The translations under genes and the position numbers were made by a program. DNA of 61,062 nt from Chloroflexota bacterium (GTDB taxonomy: Bacteria; Chloroflexota; Dehalococcoidia; DSTF01; RBG-16-68-14): contig JADFKB010000007.1 in assembly GCA_022565155.1 (NCBI GenBank), forward strand, positions 1-61,062, in the 5' to 3' direction. Under the pieces are notes generated by a model, which was not told the origin of the DNA, searched no databases, and saw only the letters and a program-made list of their open reading frames with translations. How positions within the stretch are numbered: the stretch's first letter is position 1; every line of letters starts with the position of its first letter. This document shows, piece by piece, positions 18,499 through 33,544 of this stretch.

Positions 18499-19680
18499 CT
18501 ACGGGTAGACCAGCTCCCGCTCCAGCAGCGCCCGCGCGATGACGACGCGCTGAATCTGGGACGTGCCCTCCACGATCATGAGCTGGCGGGCGTCGCGGTA
18601 GTGGCGCTCCAGCGGGTGGTCCATCATGTAGCCCTGCGCGCCCAAGACCTGGAGCGCATCGGACGAGACCTTCACCGCCATCTCCGTCGCGAACGCCTTG
18701 GCGATCGAAAGCAGCGCCGCGTTCTCGCGCTGGTGCTTGCCCTGGTCGACGAGCCAGGCGGCTTGATAGACGAGCAGGCGGGCGGCCTCGATCTGGATCG
18801 CCATGTCGGCGAACATGAACTGGATCGCCTGCAGTTCGGCGATCGGCTTGCCGAAGGCCTTCCGCTCACGGGCGAACTCCAGAGCGTAGGTCATCGCCCC
18901 CTCGGCCAGACCGACGCCGCGCGCGCCGACGACCGGCCGCAGCGTGTTCAGCGTCAGCATGGCGTGGTTGAAGCCATGCCCTTCCTCGCCGCCGATGAGC
19001 TGTTCCGGGCCGACGCGCACGTCCTTGAATACGATGTTCGCTGTCGGCACGCCGCGCACGCCCATCTTCCGGTCCGTCCCCGCGACCGAGAAGCCGGGGC
19101 TGTCCGTTGGTACGATGAAGCCGGAGATGCCGCGCGTGCCGTTATCGGAGCCGGTCTTGGCAAAGGCGACGACGAAATCGGCGACGGTACCGCCAGAGAT
19201 GAACATCTTCTCGCCGTTGAGGATGTAGTCGTCGCCGTCGCGTACGGCGCGAGTCTCCAGCGCAGAGGCATCGGAGCCGGAGTTCGGCTCGGTCAGGCAG
19301 AAGGCGCCCTTCGCCTCGCCGCGGGCGGACTTCGGCAGCCAGGTCTGCTTCTGCTCTTCGCTGCCTCCGATCAGGATCGGCTGCGTCGGCAACGCCGATA
19401 GGAGCAGCACCAACCCCGAAGCGCAGCAGTACTTTGCGATCTCCTCGACGGCGAGCGCCAGAGGAAACACGCCCGCTCCGCTGCCGCCGTACGCCTCGGG
19501 AATCGTCAGGCCCAGCAGCCCGACTTCGCGGAACGCTTCGAAGATATCGTGCGGATACTCCTCCGACACGTCCATCTCCGCCGCGCGCGGCGCCACGCGT
19601 TCCTTCGCGATACGGCGGGCGGTCTCCTGAATCAGTCGCTGCTCTTCCGAGAGCTGAAACTGCATCGTCACACTCCTCAA
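18499..19680 (-). CDS. Acyl-CoA dehydrogenase
   Basis: GAFCLTEPNSGSDASALETRA, ERKAFGKPIAELQAIQF, AQGYMMDHPLERHYRDARQLMIVEGTSQIQR. Confidence 0.96.
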   Translation of the reverse strand: MRSVTMQFQLSEEQRLIQETARRIAKERVAPRAAEMDVSEEYPHDIFEAFREVGLLGLTIPEAYGGSGAGVFPLALAVEEIAKYCCASGLVLLLSALPTQPILIGGSEEQKQTWLPKSARGEAKGAFCLTEPNSGSDASALETRAVRDGDDYILNGEKMFISGGTVADFVVAFAKTGSDNGTRGISGFIVPTDSPGFSVAGTDRKMGVRGVPTANIVFKDVRVGPEQLIGGEEGHGFNHAMLTLNTLRPVVGARGVGLAEGAMTYALEFARERKAFGKPIAELQAIQFMFADMAIQIEAARLLVYQAAWLVDQGKHQRENAALLSIAKAFATEMAVKVSSDALQVLGAQGYMMDHPLERHYRDARQLMIVEGTSQIQRVVIARALLERELVYP

Positions 19681-19994
19681 AAGCGGTTCGTGCTAGATAT
19701 GGTCGATCGACGACAGCATATCGTATGGGAGATGCCAGAGCTACTGCGAGAGCCTATGTGGCCAGATTCGCGCAGATAGGCGAGATCCGGCGCTCATGGC
19801 CTTGCGAACGCTAGAATTACCTTGTATGCTAATACTAGTGCCAATCACCCATCTAGTTATAGTAAGTAAAGGGCGCGGCTAGACTGACCCCTTGGCTTCT
19901 ATCTCCCTGAGAGAACCCGAACGGAACCCTCCCGGATCGGCTGGGATGGGTTTGCTTTGTCTCCTCTTCAGTTCATAGTTAGGAGTGCGTAGCT

Positions 19995-22900
19995 ATGGTA
20001 ATGATCGCCGAATCGATCAGCGACGGTTCCCACGTCCCCAGCATGACCAAGTCGTACGCCAAGATCCCGCACGTGCTGGAGGTCCCCCACCTGGTACGCA
20101 TCCAGCTCGATTCGTACAAGTGGTTCACGAACGAAGGCCTGGCCGACCTCCTGAACGAGATCTCGCCGATCCAGGACTTCACCGGCAACCGCATGGAGAT
20201 GCGCTTCGCTCGCGAGGTCTCACCTAAAGACACGCACGAGAACCTGGAAGACTTCGTCGGCCTAATACCGCTGGAGGATGTAAAGAAGGACAAGAAGACG
20301 CTCGCCAAGAAGGGCGAACCGCTGACATTGGAGACGGCGCAAGCGCTGCGTAAGGCGCGCATCGCATCCTTAGCGGTACGCCCGTACTCCCTCGGCAAGC
20401 CGAAATACCCGGAGAACGAATGCCGCGAGCGCGACACCACCTACTCCGCGCCGCTCAAGGTCTGGGTGCAGCTCCTCGTGAAGGAGACCGGCGAAGTGAA
20501 GGAGCAGGAGCTGTTCATGGGCGATTTCCCGCTCATGACGCCAAACGGCACCTTCATCATCAACGGCGCCGAGCGCGTCGTCGTCGCGCAGCTTGTCCGA
20601 TCGCCGGGCTGCTACTTCTCGTTGAATCGGGACGCCACCAGCGGCCGCACGCTCTGCTCCGCGAAGCTGATCCCCAGCCGCGGCGCGTGGCTGGAGTTCG
20701 AGACCTCCAACAAGAACATCCTCTCGGTCAAAGTCGACCGCAAGCGCAAGATCCCGATCACGACGCTACTGCGCGCGATCGACGAGGACGACAAGCTCGA
20801 CGATGAGGAGCTAGGGACGGACGAGCGGATGCTGGCGACGTTTGCGTCGGTCGACACCAACCCGGACCACCCCTACATCCAGTCGACGCTGGAGAAGGAG
20901 CCGACCAAAAACAAGCAGGAGGCGCTGCTGGAGTTCTACCGCCGGCTACGCCCAGGCGATCCGCCCACGAAAGAGAACGCACGCGGGCTGATCAACTCGC
21001 TCTTCTTCAACCCGCGCCGCTACGACCTGGGCCGCGTCGGCCGCTACAAGGTGACGCAGCGGCTGGGCTCGAACTCCAAGAACGAGACGCGCACGCTGAC
21101 GCCGCAGGACCTGCTCGCCATCGTCCGCGAGATGATCGTGCTCAACAACGGCCAGGGCCACGCGGACGACATCGACCACCTTGGCAATCGCCGCGTCCGC
21201 GCCGTCGGCGAGCTGATCCAGAACCAGTTCCGCATCGGCCTGCTGCGCATGGAGCGTGTGGTGCGGGAGCGGATGACGATCACGGACGCCGACCAGGCGA
21301 CACCGAGCGCCCTGATAAACATCCGACCCGTTGTCGCCGCGATGAAGGAGTTCTTCGGCGGCTCGCAGCTCTCCCAGTTCATGGACCAGACGAACCCGCT
21401 AGCCGAACTGACGCACAAGCGCCGCCTCTCCGCACTTGGACCCGGCGGGCTCTCCCGCGACCGAGCCGGCTTCGACGTGCGCGACGTCCACCACAGCCAC
21501 TACGGGCGCATTTGCCCGATCGAAACGCCTGAGGGGCCGAACATCGGCCTGATCGGCAGCCTGGCGACGTACGGCATCATCAACCCGTACGGCTTCATCG
21601 AAACGCCGTACCGAAAGGTGATCCGCGAGCTGCCCGCCTCCGACCCGGCGCTGATCGGCCAAACGGTGCGCGAGACGGTCTCCGGGCCGCGCGGCGGTGT
21701 CATCGCGGAGGCCGGCCAGGAGGTCACGCCAGCGCTCGCCAAGCGGCTAGAGGAATCCGAGGAGGAGATGATCGGCGTCGTGCCCTACGTGACCGACGAG
21801 ATTAACTACCTCTCGGCAGACGTAGAGGAGCGCTACATCATCGCCCAGGCGAACGCGATTCTCGACAAGGACAACCGCTTCGTCGAAGCGCGCATCGAGG
21901 CGCGGCAGGGCGAGCGCTTCCACGTGGAGCTGCCCGAACACATCGACTACATGGACGTGACGCCGGAGCAGGTGCTGAGCGTAGCGACCTGCCTGATCCC
22001 ATTCCTGGAGCACGACGACGCTCCGCGCGCGCTCATGGGCGCCAATATGCAGCGCCAGGCCGTGCCGCTCCTGCGGCCCCAGGTGCCGCTGGTGACAACC
22101 GGCTTCGAACGGAGAGCGGCCGCCGACTCGGGCCAAGTCGTCCTCGCCGAACGCGCCGGCCACGTGACCAGTTCGACCGCCGATGTCGTCACCGTTAAGT
22201 ACGACGACGGCGACGAGGTGAGCTACCAGCTACAGAGCTTCATCCGCTCCAACCAGGGCACCTGTATGAACCAGCGCCCAGCGGTGACGGTAGGCCAGCG
22301 CGTCAAGGCCGGCGATACGCTCGCCGACAGCTCTTCGACCGACCACGGTGAACTGGCGTTGGGCCAGAACGTCCTCGTCGCTTTCTGTAGCTGGGAGGGC
22401 CATAACTTCGAGGACGCGATCATCCTCTCGGAGCGTATCGTCCAGGACGACCGCTTCACATCGATCCACATCGAGAAGCACGAGGTGGAGTCGCGCGATA
22501 CCAAGCTCGGCTCGGAAGAGATCACCCGTGACATCCCCAACGTCGGCGAGGAGAGCCTGCGTGACCTGGACGAAGACGGCATCATCCGTATCGGCGCCGA
22601 AGTCAGCTCCGGCGATATCCTCGTCGGCAAGATCACGCCGAAGGGCGAGACCGAGTTGACCGCGGAGGAGAAGCTGCTGCGGGCGATCTTCGGCGAAAAG
22701 GCGCGCGAGGTGAAAGACACCTCAATGCGCGTGCCCCACGGCGAACAGGGGAAGGTGATCGACGTCAAGGTCTTCTCACGTGGGGACAACGACGAGCTAC
22801 CCGCCGGCGTCAACCAGCTCGTGCGGGTTTCTATCGCTCAACGGCGTAAGATCGCCGCCGGCGATAAGATGGCCGGCCGGCACGGCAACAAGGGCGTCAT

Positions 22901-23904
22901 CGGCAGTATCCTTCCTAAGGAGGACATGCCGTACCTGGAAGACGGCACGCCCGTCGACATCATCCTCAACCCGATCGGCGTGCCCAGCCGCATGAACGTC
23001 GGCCAGATACTTGAGACCCATCTCGGCTGGGCTGTGCAGCAGCTCGGCTTCCGCGCCGTCTCACCCGTCTTCGACGGCGCGTCCGGCACCGCGATCGAGG
23101 ACGCGCTGGCGCGCGCCTGGCTCGTGAACGAGGCCGGCGCCTTCAATCCAGATGTCAACATCGATCACAGCCATCCGTACGGCGAGCACTTGGACCTGCC
23201 GGTGTTCGAGGCGTGGCTGAAGAAGCAGGGCTACGTGGCAGCCGACATCCTGGACGAGAACCAGGAGGGCGTCGCTAAGCGCGCCTGCCTGGAGCAGTGG
23301 CTGCAGAGCCTGGGCGTCCGCAAGCTGCGCAACCCGACGTTGGAGCGGTTGCATGAGCGCGCGGAAGAGATAGAGAAGGAGCGCAAGATCTCGCCGCCCA
23401 TCTTCGGCAAGCAGGCGCTGTACGACGGCCGCACCGGCGAGCTCTTCGACCAGCCGGTGACGATCGGCTACATCTACATGATGAAGCTGATCCACCTCGT
23501 CGAGGACAAGATCCACGCCCGTTCGACGGGCCCCTACTCGCTGATCACGCAGCAGCCGCTCGGCGGCAAGGCGCAGTTCGGCGGGCAGCGCTTCGGCGAG
23601 ATGGAGGTGTGGGCGCTGGAGGCGTACGGCGCAGCGCACGTTCTGCAGGAGCTGCTGACCGTGAAGAGCGACGACGTCGTCGGCCGCGTCAAGACCTACG
23701 AGGCGATCGTCAAGGGCGAAGACGTGCTGGAGCCGGGCATCCCGGAATCATTCAAGGTGCTGGTGAAGGAGCTCCAGAGCCTGGGCCTCTCCATAGAAGT
23801 GCTGAACGAAGACGAAGAGCAGGTCGCCCTCCCGGATGACGGCGTGGAGCCCCCGCGTTTGGGCATCAACCTACAGGGAATGGAGCGAGGGGAGGAGATC
23901 TTCA

Positions 23905-23921
<17 letters not shown>
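19995..23921 (+). CDS. rpoB: DNA-directed RNA polymerase subunit beta
   Basis: [58 protein letters not shown]. Confidence 0.99.
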
Positions 23922-28302
<4,381 letters not shown>

Positions 28303-28327
28303 GCCTCGCTGAAGAAGAAGCTGACGG

Positions 28328-28357
28328 CTGGGCCTCCCTCTCGTTAGGGAGGCCCAG
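28328..28357 (+). terminator. Hairpin after rpoC
   Basis: CTGGGCCTCCCT-ctcgtt-AGGGAGGCCCAG; weak T-tract (ttgcgttc). Confidence 0.7.
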
Positions 28358-28411
28358 TTGCGTTCAGCACACGCCGCCGGGACGAACTTGATATGATGGC
28401 GACGAACACAG

Positions 28412-29068
28412 ATGGACGACACTCCCGGCCCGGTTGCGGCAGCGCAAGAAGCGCTGGAAGCCGAAGCGCTGTTTGAGGCGTCCCGGCCTGCTCAGACGCG
28501 GGCGATGCGGCGCCTGGAGTACAGCCTGCTGGCGCTGGTGGCCGTCCTCACCAGCACGCTGGCCTTCGCCTTCTTTTTCTTCGATATCGACCTCGCCCAG
28601 CTGAACACGTACGGCTATTTCGGCCTTTTCGTCATCGCCTTGATCAGCGCGGCGTCTATCGTGCTGCCGATGCCGGGCGCAGCGGCGATCACCAGCGCCG
28701 GCGCCTTTCTCGATCCGCTGATCGGCATTCCAACGCCGATTCTCGTCGGTCTCGTCGCCGGGCCGGCGGAAGCGATAGGAGAGCTGACCGGCTACGCCGC
28801 CGGCTATGGCGGCAGCGTCCTCTTCAGGGAGCGGCCGTTCTACCCCAGAGTGAAGGCCTGGATGCAGCGGCGTGGCATCCTGACGATGTTCCTGCTCTCG
28901 ACCGTGCCAAACCCGCTGGTCGACGTCGCCGGCGTCGCTGCGGGCGCCGTGCGGATGAAGCTGCGCCACTTCTTCGTCGGCGTGCTGTTCGGCAAGATCG
29001 TCAAGAATATCTACCTGGCGACCGGCGGCCTCGTCGCCGCCGACCTGATTCGCCGGGTGCTGGAGTAG
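28412..29068 (+). CDS. VTT/DedA-like (YqaA-type) membrane protein
   Basis: Multi-TM with SIVLPMPGAAAITSAGAFLDP, GPAEAIGELTGYAAGYGG, FLLSTVPNPLVDVAGVAAGAVRM. Confidence 0.85.
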   Translation: MDDTPGPVAAAQEALEAEALFEASRPAQTRAMRRLEYSLLALVAVLTSTLAFAFFFFDIDLAQLNTYGYFGLFVIALISAASIVLPMPGAAAITSAGAFLDPLIGIPTPILVGLVAGPAEAIGELTGYAAGYGGSVLFRERPFYPRVKAWMQRRGILTMFLLSTVPNPLVDVAGVAAGAVRMKLRHFFVGVLFGKIVKNIYLATGGLVAADLIRRVLE

Positions 29069-29069
29069 C

Positions 29070-29777
29070 GTGCCTGCCGTGAGCAACGACAGTGACACGG
29101 GCGCAGTCATCGTCGCCGCCGGCCGCAGCCAGCGTATGGCCGGCCCGGACAAACTCTGGGTAGAACTAACAGGCCCGGACGGACGCGAGCGCCCGCTCCT
29201 CGCCTACGCCGTCGCGGCGTTCCAACGCTGTGATGCCATCAACCACATAATTCTCGTCGTCGCGGAAGACGCGGTCGAGCGCGCACGAGAGTTGGCGCAG
29301 CGGGAAGGGTTCGATAAGCTGTGCGCCGTCGTTGCGGGAGGCGCGCGCCGACAGGACTCCGTGCGCGCCGGCCTGGACGCGCTCGAACGCTGCGATTGGG
29401 TCGCGATCCACGACGGCGCACGGCCACTGGTAACACCGGAGCTGATCGAACGCGGGCTGGCGGAAGCGCAGGAGACCGGCGCGTCCTGCTGCGCCCTGCC
29501 CGTGCCGGACACGGTGAAGGAAGCCGGCGAAGGACGAACGATCATACGAACGCTGGACCGCACACACCTCTGGTTGGCGCAGACGCCGCAGGTCTTCCGC
29601 TACGATCTGCTAGCGAACGCCCACGCGACGTTCGAAGGTGACGCCACCGACGACGCGGCGATGATCGAGGCGCTGGGGGGACAGGTAACGCTTTACCCTG
29701 GCTCGCGGCGCAACCTGAAGGTGACGACCCAGGAAGACCTGGAACTGGTAAGAGCGTTGTTGAAGGAGACTTCGTGA
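29070..29777 (+). CDS. ispD: 2-C-methyl-D-erythritol 4-phosphate cytidylyltransferase
   Basis: AVIVAAGRSQRMAGPDKLWVEL, WVAIHDGARPLVTPELI, TQTPQVFR-like LAQTPQVFRYDLL; GTG start. Confidence 0.94.
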   Translation: MPAVSNDSDTGAVIVAAGRSQRMAGPDKLWVELTGPDGRERPLLAYAVAAFQRCDAINHIILVVAEDAVERARELAQREGFDKLCAVVAGGARRQDSVRAGLDALERCDWVAIHDGARPLVTPELIERGLAEAQETGASCCALPVPDTVKEAGEGRTIIRTLDRTHLWLAQTPQVFRYDLLANAHATFEGDATDDAAMIEALGGQVTLYPGSRRNLKVTTQEDLELVRALLKETS

Positions 29778-30817
29778 TCAAGACAGCGGAAGCTAAGCCG
29801 TTAGCTGCGCTGGGCCACTATCCGGTACAGGAGCCGATCATCCTCAACCGTGACGAGGTCGGGATCATCAACGACAACTGGCTGGTGGCCGACGGCACAG
29901 GGAACGAGCGGTACGTGCTGCGCGCCTACCGCCGCGTTCGCGACGCCGGGCGCATCGCCTTCCAGTTGGCATTTCAAGAGCACCTCCTCGCCGGCGGCTT
30001 CCCAACGGCACCCGTTGTCCGGACGCGGGATGGCGAGACATCCGCATTCGTCGAGGGTTTGCACTGGGCTCTGTTCGGATTCGTCGAGGGGCAGGAGTTC
30101 GATTTCACAAGCTCGGCACAGGCACGAGAAGCGGGGAAACGCTTGGCCGAGTTCGAGACGATTGCCGCTGGCTATCGGGGGCCTGTAGTAGGGCCGCCGG
30201 TAGGAGAGGTCGATTTCGAGAAGTGGCTGGCGCCGGTCTCGAGTCACGTCTGGCGCACGTCCGTGCTGGCAACGGAGCATGAAGAGCAGTTGGAGAAGCT
30301 CTTTGCTGGCCAAGGTTACGAGCAGGAGTTGGGCTTCTTCCGCCACTGGCGGCACGAGGCTGCAGAGGAGTGGCCGCGAGATCGACTGGCGGCGCTGCCG
30401 CAAGCGTGGCTGCACTGCGACTACCATGGCCGCAATATGGTCTTCCAGGGCGATGAACTGACCGGCCTGTTCGATTTCGACTTCGTGACACACGGGCCGC
30501 GCACGTTTGATGTGAGCCGCGCCATCTTCAACTTCGGGCGGGAGCGACGTGGTTCAACGGTCCTGCGTGAAGAGTTCTGCCGAGCGTTTCTTGAGGGATA
30601 CGAGTCGCTGCAACCGCTATCGGATGAGGAGCTTCAGGCGTTGCCGTTCATGGCAGCGCTGAACTGGGTCCCGGATGCCGGATTCTACGTGGCTCGACGG
30701 AAGGAGACCGGCGACCCTGGCATTGGCCAACGGCTGCAAATTGACGTGCGGATGATGGAGGCCATGCAGTTGGAGATGCGCCGTCTGGCGCCGCAGTTCG
30801 GGTGGAACGAGCGATGA
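29774..30817 (+). CDS. Phosphotransferase (APH / homoserine-kinase-II-like)
   Basis: QAWLHCDYHGRNMVF...LTGLFDFDFVTHGPRTFDVSRAI (HxDxxxxN and DFD motifs). Confidence 0.9.
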   Translation: MIKTAEAKPLAALGHYPVQEPIILNRDEVGIINDNWLVADGTGNERYVLRAYRRVRDAGRIAFQLAFQEHLLAGGFPTAPVVRTRDGETSAFVEGLHWALFGFVEGQEFDFTSSAQAREAGKRLAEFETIAAGYRGPVVGPPVGEVDFEKWLAPVSSHVWRTSVLATEHEEQLEKLFAGQGYEQELGFFRHWRHEAAEEWPRDRLAALPQAWLHCDYHGRNMVFQGDELTGLFDFDFVTHGPRTFDVSRAIFNFGRERRGSTVLREEFCRAFLEGYESLQPLSDEELQALPFMAALNWVPDAGFYVARRKETGDPGIGQRLQIDVRMMEAMQLEMRRLAPQFGWNER

Positions 30818-31287
30818 GAAACGGCATCGGCTACGACATTCATCCCTTGGTGCAGGGGCGACCTCTCGTCCTGGGCGGCATAGCGATCCCACATAGCGCC
30901 GGGCTCGCGGGCGACAGCGACGGCGATGTCCTCTGCCACGCGCTGATCGATGCGCTGCTGGGCGCCGCTGCCCTGGGCGACATCGGCAAGCACTTTCCGC
31001 CAGGCGATGAGCGCTATCGCGATGCCCGCAGCCTCGATCTGCTGCGGGAGGCCGTCGCGCTCGTCGCGAACGCCGGCTACGCCATCGTCAACGTCGATGC
31101 GACCGTGATCGCCGAGTCGCCGCGGCTCTTACCTCATATCGATGACATCCGCGCGAGCGTGGCCGGCGCGTTGGCGATCGATGCAGGCTCAGTCAGCGTC
31201 AAAGCAACAACAGCCGATGGTCTGGGCGCGCTTGGCCGAGGAGAAGGGATTGCGGCGCTGGCTATCGCCCTGTTAGACTCTACGTAA
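30814..31287 (+). CDS. ispF: 2-C-methyl-D-erythritol 2,4-cyclodiphosphate synthase
   Basis: RNGIGYDIHPL, LVLGGIAIPHSAGLAGDSDGDVLCHALIDALLGAAALGDIGKHFPP, KATTADGLGALGRGEGIAALA. Confidence 0.97.
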   Translation: MRNGIGYDIHPLVQGRPLVLGGIAIPHSAGLAGDSDGDVLCHALIDALLGAAALGDIGKHFPPGDERYRDARSLDLLREAVALVANAGYAIVNVDATVIAESPRLLPHIDDIRASVAGALAIDAGSVSVKATTADGLGALGRGEGIAALAIALLDST

Positions 31288-31306
31288 CCTTTTGACGAAA
31301 TCCGCT

Positions 31307-31384
31307 ATGCACGCCACAACGTCACCATCGCTGCAGCCGGACGGGCTGGCTCTTTCGCACACGTACTGTTGCGTCTGTCCTTAG
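31307..31384 (+). CDS. Putative Cys-rich leader peptide MHATTSPSLQPDGLALSHTYCCVCP
   Basis: 25 codons; TAC TGT TGC GTC TGT CCT TAG immediately abuts a hairpin; lies between ispF and cysE-cysS. SD is weak. Confidence 0.55.
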   Translation: MHATTSPSLQPDGLALSHTYCCVCP

Positions 31385-31410
31385 GGGCGCTCGGGTATCG
31401 AGAGCGCCCC
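31384..31410 (+). promoter_or_regulatory. Leader hairpin upstream of cysE (possible attenuator)
   Basis: GGGGCGCTC-gggtatcga-GAGCGCCCC, first base overlaps the leader stop codon; no U-tract. Confidence 0.6.
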
Positions 31411-31445
31411 GCTACAGGCGCCGCTGGCACTGTGCAGAAAGGAGC

Positions 31446-32165
31446 GTGAGCGTGTCGTTACTCGAACGCATCGGCAGAGATATCCAGGCCGCCAGGGATC
31501 GAGACCCTGCGGCCACCAACAGCCTAGAGGTGATCCTCTTCTACCCCGGGTTCCAGGCCAGGCAGTTGCACCGCCTCGCCTATACGCTGCATACCCGCCA
31601 CATTCCGATCTTGCCCCGGCTCATCTCGCACCTGAACAGGGCGATCACCGGCATCGAGATCCACCCGGGTGCCAAGATCGGCGAGGGTTTCTTCATCGAC
31701 CACGGCATGGGCGTCGTCATCGGCGAAACGGCAGAAATCGGCGATAACTGCCACCTCTACCAGGGTGTGACGCTGGGCGGCACGAGCACGCGGCGAGAGA
31801 AGCGCCACCCTACCCTGGAGGACAACGTGGTGGTGGGCGCCGGCGCAAAGCTGATCGGCGCGATCACCGTTGGCGAGAACGCATCCGTCGGCGCGGGTTC
31901 CGTCGTCGTCACCAACGTGCCGGCGAACGCGACGATCGTCGGCGTACCGGGCCATATCGTTGCCTATCGCGACCCCGGCTCGGACACGGTGCAACACCTG
32001 CCGGACCCGGAGTGGGATCGCATCACGGAGCTGGAGCAGCGCATCGATCAGCTAGCAGAGCAGATCCAACAGCTAGAGAAGCGAAAGACGAACCGGAAGC
32101 GCCCAAAACGACGGAGCGCGCCAGCCGCGCAGCCAACGAACGATGACCAAGGAGAAGGCCCGTGA
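31446..32165 (+). CDS. cysE: Serine O-acetyltransferase
   Basis: Hexapeptide repeats GIEIHPGAKIGEGFFIDHGMGVVIGETAEIGDNCHLYQGVTLGGTS; GTG start after AAAGGAG. Confidence 0.96.
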   Translation: MSVSLLERIGRDIQAARDRDPAATNSLEVILFYPGFQARQLHRLAYTLHTRHIPILPRLISHLNRAITGIEIHPGAKIGEGFFIDHGMGVVIGETAEIGDNCHLYQGVTLGGTSTRREKRHPTLEDNVVVGAGAKLIGAITVGENASVGAGSVVVTNVPANATIVGVPGHIVAYRDPGSDTVQHLPDPEWDRITELEQRIDQLAEQIQQLEKRKTNRKRPKRRSAPAAQPTNDDQGEGP

Positions 32166-33529
32166 CCCTAAAGCTCCGTAACACCGCCTCCGGCGAGCTG
32201 GAGGCGTTCAAGCCCATCGCCGACGTGGTCAAGCTCTACGTCTGCGGCGTCACGCCCTACGACGTTAGCCACGTGGGCCACGCGATGAGCTACGTCGTCT
32301 TCGACGTGCTGCGGCGTTATCTGGAGTTTCGGGGCTATCAGGTACGCCACGTCCAGAACTTCACCGATATTGACGACCGGATCATCACCCGCGCTGAGCG
32401 GCTGGGCATCGAGATCGGCGAGCTGACGAGCGATATGATCGAGCGCTACATGGAGGAGATGCGCTCGCTGAACGTCCTGCCTGCCCACGAGTACCCCTGC
32501 GCCACGAAAGAGATCCCGCAGATGATCGAGATGATCGAGGCGCTGGTCGAGAAGGGCTACGCCTACGAGGCCGGCGGCGATGTCTACTATCGCGTCAGGA
32601 GCAAAGAAGACTACGGCCGCTTCTCGCACCGTGACCTGGAATCGATGATGGCGGGCGCGCGCGTGGAGCCGAACGAACAGAAGGAGCATCCGGCCGACTT
32701 CGCGCTTTGGAAGGGGGCGAAGCCAGGCGAGCCGTCCTGGGAGAGTCCCTGGGGGCCGGGCCGGCCCGGCTGGCACATCGAATGCTCCGCAATGGCGCTG
32801 CGCTATCTGGGCGAGCAGATCGACATCCACGGCGGCGGCCAAGACCTGATCTTCCCTCACCACGAGAACGAGATCGCTCAGACGGAGGCGTACACAGGCA
32901 AGGCACCCTTCGTTCGCTACTGGCTGCACAACGCCTGGGTGAAGTCGGGTGAGGAGAAGATGAGCAAGTCGCTCGGGAACTTCATCCCGATCAGTGAAGC
33001 GCTGGAGCAGTACTCCGCGGACGCGATCCGGATGTGGGTGCTGTTCTCGCACTACCGAACGCCGCTCACCTTCACCAGCGAAGCGCTAAGCGCCGCCAAG
33101 CGCGGGGCGGAGCGGCTGCGCATCGCCGTTCGCACTCCATCAAACGGCGCGGACGGCGATGCGGTTGACGCCGCCCCCTGCCGTGAGCAATTCATCGCGG
33201 CGATGGACGACGACCTCAACACGTCGAAAGCCCTTGCCGCCCTCTTCGACCTGGCGCACGAGATCAACCGCCGCCGCGACGAGGGCCGCAAGGTAGCGGA
33301 CGCGCAAGCTGCGCTGCTGGAGTTAGCGGACGTCCTGGGCCTCACGCTGACCGAGCCGGAGGCCGACATCAGCGCCGCGCCCTTCATCGAGCTGTTGATC
33401 ACGATCCGCGAGGAGCTGCGCGGCGCGAAGCAGTTTGAGCTGGCCGACCGCGTCCGCGACGGCCTGGACGAGCTGGGCGTCACGCTGGAGGACGGGCCGG
33501 AGGGCACCACCTGGCGCCGCCGGGAGTAG
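32162..33529 (+). CDS. cysS: Cysteinyl-tRNA synthetase
   Basis: LYVCGVTPYDVSHVGHAMSYVVFDVLRRYLEFRGY, GWHIECSAMA, GGGQDLIFPHHENEIAQ, EEKMSKSLGNF. Confidence 0.98.
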   Translation: MTLKLRNTASGELEAFKPIADVVKLYVCGVTPYDVSHVGHAMSYVVFDVLRRYLEFRGYQVRHVQNFTDIDDRIITRAERLGIEIGELTSDMIERYMEEMRSLNVLPAHEYPCATKEIPQMIEMIEALVEKGYAYEAGGDVYYRVRSKEDYGRFSHRDLESMMAGARVEPNEQKEHPADFALWKGAKPGEPSWESPWGPGRPGWHIECSAMALRYLGEQIDIHGGGQDLIFPHHENEIAQTEAYTGKAPFVRYWLHNAWVKSGEEKMSKSLGNFIPISEALEQYSADAIRMWVLFSHYRTPLTFTSEALSAAKRGAERLRIAVRTPSNGADGDAVDAAPCREQFIAAMDDDLNTSKALAALFDLAHEINRRRDEGRKVADAQAALLELADVLGLTLTEPEADISAAPFIELLITIREELRGAKQFELADRVRDGLDELGVTLEDGPEGTTWRRRE

Positions 33530-33544
33530 GCCGCAGGCAGCACC

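Noticed and set aside
31288-31445. T-box riboswitch upstream of cysE
   Set aside because: No T-box sequence (UGGNACCGCG-like) seen; the Cys-rich leader ORF explains the region better.
32162-33529. CysS as a mycothiol ligase (MshC)
   Set aside because: Full-length synthetase with HIGH-like and KMSKS motifs and C-terminal anticodon-binding region; follows cysE as a normal cysS.
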